Assembly: GCF_019649055.1 (NCBI RefSeq)
Contig: NW_026570446.1
Coordinates: 1-64,000 of the forward strand
Direction: 5' to 3'
Source of the DNA: Paramacrobiotus metropolitanus
Lineage: Eukaryota > Tardigrada > Eutardigrada > Parachela > Macrobiotidae
Length of the DNA stretch: 64,000 nt
Of this stretch, positions 43,370 through 56,000 are shown in pieces. The translations under genes were made by a program, and so were the position numbers. The notes under the pieces were generated by a model that did not search any database, was not told the DNA's origin, and saw nothing but the letters and a program-made list of their open reading frames with translations. Position 1 is the stretch's first letter. Each line of letters starts with the position of its first letter.

Positions 43370-46300
43370 TTGGTTTGCAAAAAAAATTTCACCAGAAAAA
43401 GTTACTGTCAGACGTGTCACATTTTCGGCATGTTGTCAGAACTCAATAACTACGTGGTGAAACTGCTCCAAAGTCTGCTTTTAAGGGTTATTTCTTGCGC
43501 TGGGCACGAATCTAAAATTGGTTTGCAAAAAAAATTTCACCAGAAAAAGTTACTGTCAGACGTGTCACATTTTCGCCATGTTGTCAGAACTCAATAACTG
43601 CGTGGTGAAACTGCTCCAAAGTCTGCTCTTAAGGGTTATTCGATGCGCTGAGCGCGAATTTAAAGTCGGTTTGCAAAAAAAATTTCAACGAAAAAAGTTA
43701 TGGAAAACTTGCATTTTCACCGGAATTTTGATCTCAATAACTAACGTGGTGCAACTGCTCAAAAGTCTGCTTTTAAGGGTTATTTGATGCGCTGAGCACG
43801 AATCTGAGATCGGTTTGCAAAAAAATTTCACCAGAAAAAGTTACTGTCAGACGTGTCACATTTTCGCCATGTTGTCAGAACTCAATAACTGCGTGGTGAA
43901 ACTGCTCCAAAGTCTGCTTTTAATAGTTATTCGATGCGCTGAGCACGAATCTGAAATTGGTTTGCAAAAAAATTTCACCAAAAAAGTTACTGTCAGACGT
44001 GTCACATTTTCGCCATGTTGTCAGAACTCAATAACTACGTGGTGAAACTGCTCCAAAGTCTGCTTTTAAGGGTTATTCGATGCGCTGAGCACGAATCTGA
44101 GATCGGTTTGAAAAAAAATTTCACCAGAAAAAGTTACTGTCAGGCGTGTCACATTTTCGCCATGTTGTCAGAACTCAATAACCGCGTGGTGAAACTGCTC
44201 AAAGTCTGCTTTTAAGGGTTATTTCGATGCGCTGAGCACGAATCTGAAATTGGTTTGCAAAAAAATTTCACCAGAAAAGTTACTGTCAGACGTGTCACAT
44301 TTTCGCCATGTTGTCAGAACTCAATAACTACGTGGTGAAACTGCTCCAAAGTCTGCTTTTAAGGGTTATTTCTTGATGCGCTGGGCACGAATCTGAAATT
44401 GGTTTGCAAAAAAAATTTCACCAGAAAAGTTACTGTCAGACGTGTCACATTTTCGCCATGTTGTCAGAACTCAATAACTACGTGGTGAAACTGCTCCAAA
44501 GTCTGCTTTTAAGGGTTATTTCGATGCGCTGAGCACGAATCTGAAATTGGTTTGCAAAAAAAATTTCACCAGAAAAAGTTACTGTCAGACGTGTCACATT
44601 TTCGCCATGTTGTCAGAACTCAATAACTGCGTGGTGAAACTGTTCCAAAGTCTGCTTTTAATAGTTATTTGATGCGCTGAGCACGAATCTGAAATTGGTT
44701 TGCAAAAAAAATTTCACCAGAAAAAGTTACTGTCAGACGTGTCACATTTTCGGCATGTTGTCAGAACTCAATAACTACGTGGTGAAACTGCTCCAAAGTC
44801 TGCTTTTAAGGGTTATTTCTTGCGCTGGGCACGAATCTGAAATTGGTTTGCAAAAAAAATTTCACCAGAAAAAGTTACTGTCAGACGTGTCACATTTTCG
44901 CCATGTTGTCAGAACTCAATAACTGCGTGGTGAAACTGCTCCAAAGTCTGCTCTTAAGGGTTATTCGATGCGCTGAGCGCGAATTTAAAGTCGGTTTGCA
45001 AGAAAAATTTCAACGAAAAAAGTTATGGAAAACTTGCATTTTCACCGGAATTTTTGGATCTCAATAACAACGTGGTGCAACTGCTCAAAAGTCTGCTTTT
45101 AAGGGTTATTTGATGCGCTGAGCACGAATCTGAGATCGGTTTGCAAAAAAAATTTCACCAGAAAAAGTTACTGTCAGACGTGTCACATTTTCGCCATGTT
45201 GTCAGAACTCAATAACTGCGTGGTGAAACTGCTCCAAAGTCTGCTTTTAATAGTTATTCGATGCGCTGAGCACGAATCTGAAATTGGTTTGCAAAAAATT
45301 TCACCAGAAAAGTTACTGTCAGACGTGTCACATTTTCGCCATGTTGTCAGAACTCAATAACTACGTGGTGAAACTGCTCCAAAGTCTGCTTTTAAGGGTT
45401 ATTCGATGCGCTGAGCACGAATCTGAGATCGGTTTGAAAAAAATTTCACCAGAAAAGTTACTGTCAGGCGTGTCACATTTTCGCCATGTTGTCAGAACTC
45501 AATAACCGCGTGGTGAAACTGCTCCAAAGTCTGCTTTTAAGGGTTATTCGATGCGCTGAGCACGAATTTCAAGTCGGTTTGCAGAAAAAATTTCACCGAA
45601 AAAAGTTATGGAAAACTTGACTATTCACCGGCATTTTTAGATCTCAATAACTACGTGGTGAAACTGCTCCAAAGTCTGCTTTTAAGGGTTATTTCTTGCG
45701 CTGAGCACGAATCTGAAATTGGTTTGCAAAAAAAATTTCACCAGAAAAAGTTACTGTCAGACGTGTCACATTTTCGCCATGTTGTCAGAACTCAATAACT
45801 GCGTGGTGAAACTGCTCCAAAGTCTGCTTTTAAGGGTTATTCGATGCGCTGAGCACGAATTTAAAGTCGGTTTGCAAAAAAAATTTCAACGAAAAAAGTT
45901 ATGGAAAACTTGCATTTTCACCGAATTTCGGATCTCAATAACAACGTGGTGCAACTGCTCAAAAATCTGCTTTTAAGGGTTATTTGATGCGCTGAGCACG
46001 AATCTGAGATCGGTTTGCAAAAAAATTTCACCAGAAAAAGTTACTGTCAGACGTGTCACATTTTCGCCATGTTGTCAGAACTCAATAACTGCGTGGTGAA
46101 ACTGCTCCAAAGTCTGCTTTTAATAGTTATTCGTTGCGCTGAGCACGAATCTGAAATTGGTTTGCAAAAAAAATTTCACCAGAAAAAGTTACTGTCAGAC
46201 GTGTCACATTTTCGCCATGTTGTCAGAACTCAATAACTACGTGGTGAAACGGCTCCAAAGTCTGCTTTTAAGGGTTATTCGATGCGCTGAGCACGAATCT

Positions 46301-47180
46301 GAGATCGGTTTGAAAAAAAATTTCACCAGAAAAGTTACTGTCAGACGTGTCACATTTTCGCCATGTTGTCAGAACTCAATAACCGCGTGGTGAAACTGCT
46401 CCAAAGTCTGCTTTTAAGGGTTATTCGATGCGCTGAGCACAAATTTCAAGTCGGTTTGCAGAAAAAATTTCACCGAAAAAAGTTATGGAAAAGTTGACTA
46501 TTCACCGGCATTTTTAGATCTCAATAACTACGTGGTGAAACTGCTCCAAAGTCTGCTTTTAAGGGTTATTTGATGCGCTGAGCACGAATCTGAGATCGGT
46601 TTGCAAAAAAATTTCACCAGAAAAGTTACTGTCAGACGTGTCACATTTTCGACATGTTGTCAGAACTCAATAACTGCGTGGTGAAACTGCTCCAAAGTCT
46701 GCTTTTAATAGTTATTCGATGCGCTGAGCACGAATCTGAAATTGGTTTGCAAAAAAATTTCACCAGAAAAGTTACTGTCAGACGTGTCACATTTTCGCAT
46801 GTTGTCAGAACTCAATAACTACGTGGTGAAACTGCTCCAAAGTCTGCTTTTAAGGGTTATTTCGATGCGCTGAGCACGAATCTGAAATTGGTTTGCAAAA
46901 AAATTTCACCAGAAAAAGTTACTGTCAGACGTGTCACATTTTCGCCATGTTGTCAGAACTCAATAACTGCGTGGTGAAACTGCTCCAAAGTCTGCTTTTA
47001 AGGGTTATTCGATGCGCTGAGCACGAATTTAAAGTCGGTTTGCAAGAAAAAATTTCAACGAAAAAGTTATGGAAAACTTGCATTTTCACCATTTTTGATC
47101 TCAATAACAACGTGGTGCAACTGCTCAAAGTCTGCTTTTAAGGGTTATTTGATGCGCTGAGCACGAATCTGAGATCGGTT
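43370..47180 (+). repeat. Recurring multi-monomer cassette in satellite 2
   Basis: A marker monomer with GAATTTAAAGTCGG, TTTCAACGAAAAA and CTTGCATTTTCACC, followed by a monomer with AACGTGGTGCAACTGCTC, recurs near 43.65, 44.98, 45.86 and 47.03 kb. The same order of neighbours is kept around it: the block from about 43.37 to 44.19 kb is repeated at about 44.70 to 45.51 kb (shift 1325 bp, nine monomers). A related marker pair lies at about 19.69-19.83 kb, left of the LTR element. Confidence 0.65.
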
Positions 47181-48914
47181 TGCAAAAAAAATTTCACCAG
47201 GAAAAGTTACTGTCAGACGTGTCACATTTTCGCCATGTTGTCAGAACTCAATAACTGCGTGGTGAAACTGCTCCAAAGTCTGCTTTTAATAGTTATTCGT
47301 TGCGCTGAGCACGAATCTGAAATTGGTTTGCAAAAAAAATTTCACCAGAAAAAGTTACTGTCAGACGTGTCACATTTTCGCCATGTTGTCAGAACTCAAT
47401 AACTACGTGGGTGAAACGGCTCCAAAGTCTGCTTTTAAGGGTTATTCGATGCGCTGAGCACGAATCTGAGATCGGTTTGAAAAAAATTTCACCAGAAAAG
47501 TTACTGTCAGGCGTGTCACATTTTCGCCATGTTGTCAGAACTCAATAACTACGTGGTGAAACTGCTCCAAAGTCTGCTTTTAAGGGTTATTCGATGCGCT
47601 GAGCACGAATTTAAAGTCGGTTTGCAGAAAAAATTTCACCGAAAAAAGTTATGGAAAAGTTGACTATTCACCGGCATTTTTAGATCTCAATAACTACGTG
47701 GTGCAACTGCTCAAAAGTCTGCTTTTAAGGGTTATTTGAAGCGCTGAGCACGAATCTGAGATCGGTTTGCAAAAAAATTTCACCAGAAAAGTTACTGTCA
47801 GACGTGTCACATTTTCGCCATGTTGTCAGAACTCAATAAACTGCGTGGTGAAACTGCTCCAAAGTCTGCTTTTAATAGTTATTCGATGCGCTGAGCACGA
47901 ATCTGAAATTGGTTTGCAAAAAAATTTCACCAGAAAAAAGTTACTGTCAGACGTGTCACATTTTCGCATGTTGTCAGAACTCAATAACTACGTGGTGAAA
48001 CTGCTCCAAAGTCTGCTTTTAAGGGTTATTCGATGCGCTGAGCACGAATCTGAAATTGGTTTGCAAAAAAAATTTCACCAGAAAAGTTACTGTCAGACGT
48101 GTCACATTTTCGCCATGTTGTCAGAACTCAATAACTGCGTGGTGAAACTGCTCCAAAGTCTGCTTTTAAGGGTTATTCGATGCGCTGAGCACGAATTTCA
48201 AAGTCGGTTTTGCAAAAAAAATTTCACCGAAAAAGTTATGGAAAACTTGACTATTCACCGGCATTTTAGATCTCAATAACTACGTGGTGAAACTGCTCCA
48301 AAAGTCTGCTTTTAAGGGTTATTCGATGCGCTGAGCACGAATTTCAAGTCGGTTTGCAAAAAAAATTTCACCGAAAAAGTTATGGAAAACTTGACTTTTC
48401 ACCGGCATTTTTGGATCTCAATAACTACGTGGTGAAACTGCTCCAAAGTCTGCTTTTAAGGGTTATTTGATGCGCTGAGCACGAATCTGAGATATCGGTT
48501 TGCAAAAAAAATTTCACCAGAAGAAGTTACTGTCAGACGTGTCACATTTTCGCCATGTTGTCAGAACTCAATAACTACGTGGTGAAACTGCTCCAGAGTC
48601 TGCTTTTAAGGGTTATTCGATGCGTTGAGCACGAATTTCAAGTCGGTTTGCAAAAAAAATTTCAACGAAAAAAGTTATGGAAAACTTGACTTTTCACCGG
48701 CATTTTTAGATCTCAATAACTACGTGGTGAAACTGCGCCAAAAAAGGCTTTTGAAGGTTATTCGATGCGCTGAGCACGAATTTCAAGTCGGTTTGCAAAA
48801 AAGATTTCACCGAAAAAAGTTATGGAAAACCTGACTATTCACCGGCATTTTTAGATCTCAATAACTACGTGATGAAACTGCTCCAAAGTCTGCTTTTAAA
48901 GGTTATTTGATGCG

Positions 48915-51900
48915 TTGAGCACGAATCTGAAATCGGTTTGCAAAAAAAATTTCACCAGAAAAAGTTACTGTCAGACGTATCACATTTTCGCCATGTTGTC
49001 AGAACTCAATAACTACGTGGTGAAACTGCTCCAAGGTCTGCTTTTGAAGGTTATTCGATGCGCTGAGCACGAATTTCAAGTCGGTTTGCAAAAAAAATTT
49101 CACCGAAAAAAGTTATGGAAAACTTGACTATTCACCGGCATTTTTAGATCTCAATAACTACGTGGTGAAACTGCTCCAAAGTCTGCTTTTAAGGGTTATT
49201 CGATGCGCTGAGCACGAAATTCAAGTCGGTTTGCAAAAAAAATTTCACCGAAAAAAGTTATGGAAAACTTGACTATTCACCGGCATTTTTAGATCTCAAT
49301 AACTACGTGGTGAAACTGCTCCAAAGTCTGCTTTTGAGGGTTATTCGATGCGCTGAGCACGAGTCTGAGATCGGTTTGCAAAAAAATTTCACCAGAAAAG
49401 TTACCGTCAGACGTGTCACATTTTCGCCATGTTGTCAGAACTCAATAACTACGTGGTGAAACTGCTCCAAAGTCTGCTTTTAAGGGTTATTCGATGCGCT
49501 GAGCACGAATCTGAGATCGGTTTGCAAAAAAATTTCACCAGAAAAGTTACTGTCAGACGTGTCACATTTTCGCCATGTTGTCAGAACTCAATAACTACGT
49601 GGTGAAACTGCTCCAAAGTCTGCTTTAAGGGTTATTTGATGCGCTGAGCACGAATCCGAAATTGGTTTGCAAAAAAATTTCACCAGAAAAGTTACTGTCA
49701 GACGTGTCACATTTTCGCCATGTTGTCAGAACTCAATAACCGCGTGGTGAAACTACTCCAAAGTCTGCTTTTAAGGGTTATTCGATGCGCTGAGCACGAA
49801 TTTCAAGTCGGTTTGCAGAAAAAATTTCACCGAAAAAAGTTACTGTCAGACGTATCACATTTTCGCCATGTTGTCAGATCTCAATAACTACGTGGTGAAA
49901 CTGCTCCAAAGTCTGCTTTTAAAGGTTATTTGATGCGTTGAGCACGAATCTGAAATCGGTTTGCAAAAAAAATTTCACCAGAAAAAGTTACTGTCAGACG
50001 TATCACATTTTCGCCATGTTGTCAGAACTCAATAACTACGTGGTGAAACTGCTCCAAGGTCTGCTTTTGAAGGTTATTCGATGCGCTGAGCACGAATTTC
50101 AAGTCGGTTTGCAAAAAAAATTTCACCGAAAAAGTTATGGAAAACTTGACTATTCACCGGCATTTTAGATCTCAATAACTACGTGGTGAAACTGCTCCAA
50201 AGTCTGCTTTTGAAGGGTTATTCAATGCGCTGAGCACGAATCTGAAATCGGTTTGCAAAAAAATTTCACCAGAAAAAGTTACTGTCAGACGTGTCACATT
50301 TTCGCCATGTTGTCAGAACTCAATAACTACGTGGTGAAACTGCTCCGAAGTCTGCTTTTAAGGGTTATTCGATGCGCTGAGCACGAATCCGAAATTGGTT
50401 TGCAAAAAAAATTCACCAGAAAAAGTTACTGTCAGGCGTGTCACATTTTCGCCATGTTGTCAGAACTCAATAACTACGTGGTGAAACTGCTCCAAAGTCT
50501 GCTTTTAAGGGTTATTCGATGCGCTGAGCACGAATTTCAAGTCGGTTTGCAGAAAAAATTTCACCGAAAAAAGTTACTGTCAGACGTATCACATTTTCGC
50601 CATGTTGTCAGAACTCAATAACTACGTGGTGAAACTGCTCCAAAGTCTGCTTTTAAAGGTTATTTGATGCGCTGAGCACGAATCTGATATCGGTTTGCAA
50701 AAAAAATTTCACCAGAAGAAGTTACTGTCAGACGTGTCACATTTTCGCCATGTTGTCAGAACTCAATAACTACGTGGTGAAACTGCTCCAAGGTCTGCTT
50801 TTGAAGGTTATTCGATGCGCTGAGCACGAATTTCAAGTCGGTTTGCAAAAAAAATTTCACCGAAAAAAGTTATGGAAAACTTGACTATTCACCGGCATTT
50901 TTAGATCTCAATAACTACGTGGTGAAACTGCACCAAAGTTTGCTTTTGAAGGTTATTCGATGAGCTGAGCACGAATCTGAAATCGGTTTGCAAAAAAATT
51001 TCACCAGAAAAGTTACTGTCAGACGTGTCACATTTTCGCCATGTTGTCAGAACTCAATAACTACGTGGTGAAACTGCTCCAAAGTCTGCTTTTAAGGGTT
51101 ATTCGATGCGCTGAGCACGAATCTGAGATCGGTTTGCAAAAAAATTTCACCAGAAGAAGTTACTGTCAGACGTGTCACATTTTCGCCATGTTGTCAGAAC
51201 TCAATAACTACGTGGTGAAACTGCTCCGAAGTCTGCTTTTAAGGGTTATTCGATGCGCTGAGCACGAATCCGAAATTGGTTTGCAAAAAAAATTCACCAG
51301 AAAGAGTTACTGTCAGGCGTGTCATATTTTCGCCATGTTGTCAGAACTCAATAACTACGTGGTGAAACTGCTCCAAAGTCTGCTTTTAAGGGTTATTCGA
51401 TGCGCTGAGCACGAAATTCAAGTCGGTTTGCAAAAAAAATTTCACCGAAAAAAGTTATGGAAAACTTGACTATTCACCGGCATTTTTAGATCTCAATAAC
51501 TACGTGGTGAAACTGCTCCAAAGTCTTTGCTTTTAAGGGGTTATTCGATGCGCTGAGCACGAGTCCGAGATCGGTTTGCAAAAAAATTTCACCGAAAAGA
51601 GTTACTGTCAGACGTGTCACATTTTCGCCATGTTGTCAGAACTCAATAACTACGTGGTGAAACTGCTCCAAAGTCTGCTTTTAAGGGTTATTCGATGCGC
51701 TGAGCACGAGTCTGAGATCGGTTTGCAAAAAAATTTCACCAGAAAAGTTACTGTCAGACGTGTCACATTTTCGCCATGTTGTCAGAACTCAATAACTACG
51801 TGGTGAAACTGCTCCAAAGTCTGCTTTTAAGGGTTATTCGATGCGCTGAGCACGAACTGAAATTGGTTTGCAAAAAAAATTCACCAGAAAAGTTACTGTC

Positions 51901-53090
51901 AGACGTGTCACATTTTCGCCATGTTGTCAGAACTCAATAACTGCGTGGTGAAACTGCTCCAAAGTCTGCTTTTAAGGGTTATTCGATGCGCTGAGCACGA
52001 ATTTCAAGTCGGTTTGCAGAAAAAATTTCACCGAAAAAAGTTACTGTCAGACGTATCACATTTTCGCCATGTTGTCAGAACTCAATAACTACGTGGTGAA
52101 ACTGCTCCAAAGTCTGCTTTTAAAGGGTTATTTGATGCGCTGAGCACGAATCTGAAATCGGTTTGCAAAAAAAATTTCACCAGAAAAGTTACTGTCAGAC
52201 GTATCACATTTTCGCCATGTTGTCAGAACTCAATAACTACGTGGTGAAACTGCTCCAAGGTCTGCTTTTGAAGGTTATTCGATGCGCTGAGCACGAATTT
52301 CAAGTCGGTTTGCAAAAAAATTTTCACCGAAAAAAGTTATGGAAAACTTGACTATTCACCGGCATTTTTAGATCTCAATAACTACGTGGTGAAACTGCTC
52401 CAAAGTCTGCTTTTGAAGGTTATTCGATGAGCTGAGCACGAATCTGAAATCGGTTTGCAAAAAAAATTTCACCAGAAAAAGTTACTGTCAGACGTGTCAC
52501 ATTTTCGCCATGTTGTCAGAACTCAATAACTACGTGGTGAAACTGCTCCGAAGTCTGCTTTTAAGGGTTATTCGATGCGCTGAGCACGAATCCGAAATTG
52601 GTTTGCAAAAAAAATTCACCAGAAAGAGTTACTGTCAGGCGTGTCATATTTTCGCCATGTTGTCAGAACTCAATAACCGCGTGGTGAAACTACTCCAAAG
52701 TCTGCTTTTAAGGGTTATTCGATGCGCTGAGCACGAATTTCAAGTCGGTTTGCAGAAAAAATTTCACCGAAAAAAGTTACTGTCAGACGTATCACATTTT
52801 CGCCATGTTGTCAGATCTCAATAACAACGTAGTGAAACTGCTCCAAAGTCTGCTTTTAAAGGTTATTTGATGCGTTGAGCACGAATCTGAAATCGGTTTG
52901 CAAAAAAAATTTCACCAGAAAAAGTTACTGTCAGACGTATCACATTTTCGCCATGTTGTCAGAACTCAATAACTACGTGGTGAAACTGCTCCAAGGTCTG
53001 CTTTTGAAGGTTATTCGATGCGCTGAGCACGAATTTCAAGTCGGTTTGCAAAAAAAATTTCACCGAAAAAAGTTATGGAAAACTTGACTA
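48915..53090 (+). repeat. Second recurring cassette in satellite 2
   Basis: A monomer pair with GACGTATCACATTTTCGCC followed by CTGCTCCAAGGTCTGCTTTT and then a GTTATGGAAAACTTGAC monomer recurs at about 48.9, 49.9, 52.2 and 52.9 kb in the same order. A neighbouring block at about 52.5 kb is repeated at about 53.97 kb (shift about 1.46 kb, ten monomers). This is higher-order repetition on an irregular multi-monomer scale. Confidence 0.6.
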
Positions 53091-56000
53091 TTCACCGGCA
53101 TTTTTAGATCTCAATAACTACGTGGTGAAACTGCACCAAAGTTTGCTTTTGAAGGTTATTCGATGCGCTGAGCACGAATCTGAAATCGGTTTGCAAAAAA
53201 AATTTCCCCAGAAAAAGTTACTGTCAGACGTGTCACATTTTCGCCATGTTGTCAGAACTCAATAACTACGTGGTGAAACGGCTCCAAAGTCTGCTTTTAA
53301 GAGTTATTCGATGCGCTGAGCACGAGTCTGAGATCGGTTTGCAAAAAAAATTTCACCAGAAAAAGTTACTGTCAGACGTGTCATTTTCGCCATGTTGTCA
53401 GAACTCAATAACTACGTGGTGAAACTGCTCCGAAGTCTGCTTTTAAGGGTTATTCGATGCGCTGAGCACGAACTGAAATTGGTTTGCAAAAAAATTTCAC
53501 CAGAAAAGTTACTGTCAGGCGTGTCATATTTTCGCCATGTTGTCAGAACTCAATAACTACGTGGTGAAACTGCTCCAAAGTCTGCTTTTAAGGGTTATTC
53601 GATGCGCTGAGCACGAAATTCAAGTCGGTTTGCAAAAAAATTTCACCGAAAAGTTATGGAAAACTTGACTATTCACCGGCATTTTTAGATCTCAATAACT
53701 ACGTGGTGAAACTGCTCCAAAGTCTGCTTTGAAGGTTATTCGATGCGCTGAGCACGAATCTGAAATCGGTTTGCAAAAAAATTTCACCAGAAAAGTTACT
53801 GTCAGACGTGTCACATTTTCGCCATGTTGTCAGAACTCAATAACTACGTGGTGAAACGGCTCCAAAGTCTGCTTTTAAGAGTTATTCGATGCGCTGAGCA
53901 CGAGTCTGAGATCGGTTTGCAAAAAAAATTTCACCAGAAAAAGTTACTGTCAGACGTGTCACATTTTCGCCATGTTGTCAGAACTCAATAACTACGTGGT
54001 GAAACTGCTCCGAAGTCTGCTTTTAAGGGTTATTCGATGCGCTGAGCACGAATCCGAAATTGGTTTGCAAAAAAAATTCACCAGAAAGAGTTACTGTCAG
54101 GCGTGTCATATTTTCGCCATGTTGTCAGAACTCAATAACCGCGTGGTGAAACTACTCCAAAGTCTGCTTTTAAGGGTTATTCGATGCGCTGAGCACGAAT
54201 TTCAAGTCGGTTTGCAGAAAAAATTTCACCGAAAAAAGTTACTGTCAGACGTATCACATTTTCGCCATGTTGTCAGAACTCAATAACTACGTGGTGAAAC
54301 TGCTCCAAGGTCTGCTTTTGAAGGTTATTCGATGCGCTGAGCACGAATTTCGAATCGGTTTGCAAAAAAATTTTCACCGAAAAAAGTTATGGAAAACTTG
54401 ACTATTCACCGTCATTTTTAGATCTCAATAACTACGTGGTGAAACTGCTCCAAAGTCTGCTTTTAAGGGTTATTCGATGCGCTGAGCACGAAATTCAAGT
54501 CGGTTTGCAAAAAAAATTTCACCGAAAAAAGTTATGGAAAACTTGACTATTCACCGGCATTTTTAGATCTCAATAACTACGTGGTGAAACTGCTCCAAAG
54601 TTTGCTTTTGAAGGTTATTCGATGCGCTGAGCACGAGTCTGAGATCGGTTTGCAAAAAAAATTTCCCCAGAAAAAGTTACTGTCAGACGTGTCACATTTT
54701 CGCCATGTTGTCAGAACTCAATAACTACGTGGTGAAACTGCTCCGAAGTCTGCTTTTAAGGGTTATTCGATGCGCTGAGCACGAACTTTAAAGTCGGTTT
54801 GCAAAAAAAATTTCACCGAAAAGTTATGGAAAACTTGACTTTTCACCGGCATTCCCAGAACTCAATAACTGCGTGGTGAAACTGCTCCAAAGTCTGCTTT
54901 TAAGGGTTATTTGATGCGCTGAGCACGAATCTAAGTCGGTTTGCAAAAAAAATTTCACCGAAAAAAGTTACTGTCAGACGTGTCACATTTTCGCCATGTT
55001 GTCAGAACTCAATAACAACGTGGTGAACTGCCCAAAAGTCTGCTTTTAATAGTTATTCGATGCGCTGAGCACGAATCTGACTAGTTTGCAAAAAAATTTC
55101 ACCAGAAAAGTTACTGTCAGACGTGTCACATTTTCGCCATGTTGTCAGAACTCAATAACTACGTGGTGAAACTGCTCAAAAGTCTGCTTTTAAGGGTTAT
55201 TCGATGCGCTGAGCACGAATCTGAAATTGGTTTGCAAAAAAAATTTCCCAGAAAAGTTACTGTCAGACGTGTCACATTTTCGCCATGTTGTCAGAACTCA
55301 ATAACTACGTGGTGAAACTGCTCCAAAGTCTGCTTTTAAGGGTTATTCGATGCGCTGAGCACGAATCCTTAAGTGGTTTGCAAAAAAATTTCACCGAAAA
55401 AAGTTATGGAAAACTTGACTATTCACCGGCATTTTTAGATCTCAATAACTACGTGGTGAAACTGCTCCAAAGTCTGCTTTAAGGGTTATTTGATGCGCTG
55501 AGCACGAATTCTGAGGTCGGTTTGCAGAAAAAATTTCACCAGAAAAGTTACTGTCAGACGTGTCACATTTTCGCCATGTTGTCAGAACTCAATAACTACG
55601 TGGTGTAACTGCTCAAAGTCTGCTTTTAATAGGGTTATTTTCGATGCGCTGAGCACGAATCTGAGATCGGTTTGCGAAAAAAATTTCACCAGAAAAGTTA
55701 CTGTCAGACGTGTCACATTTTCGCCATGTTGTCAGAACTCAATAACTACGTGGTGAAACTGCTCCAAAGTCTGCTTTTAAGGGTTATTCGATGCGCTGAG
55801 CACGAATTGAAATCGGTTTGCAAAAAAATTTCACCAGAAAAAGTTAAGAAACTTGACTATTCACCGGCATTTTTAGATCTCAATAACTACGTGGTGAAAC
55901 TGCTCCAAAGTCTGCTTTTAAGGGTTATTCGATGCGCTGAGCACGGAATCTGCCAAGTCGGTTTGCAAAAAATTTCACCAGAAAAAGTTACTGTCAGACG

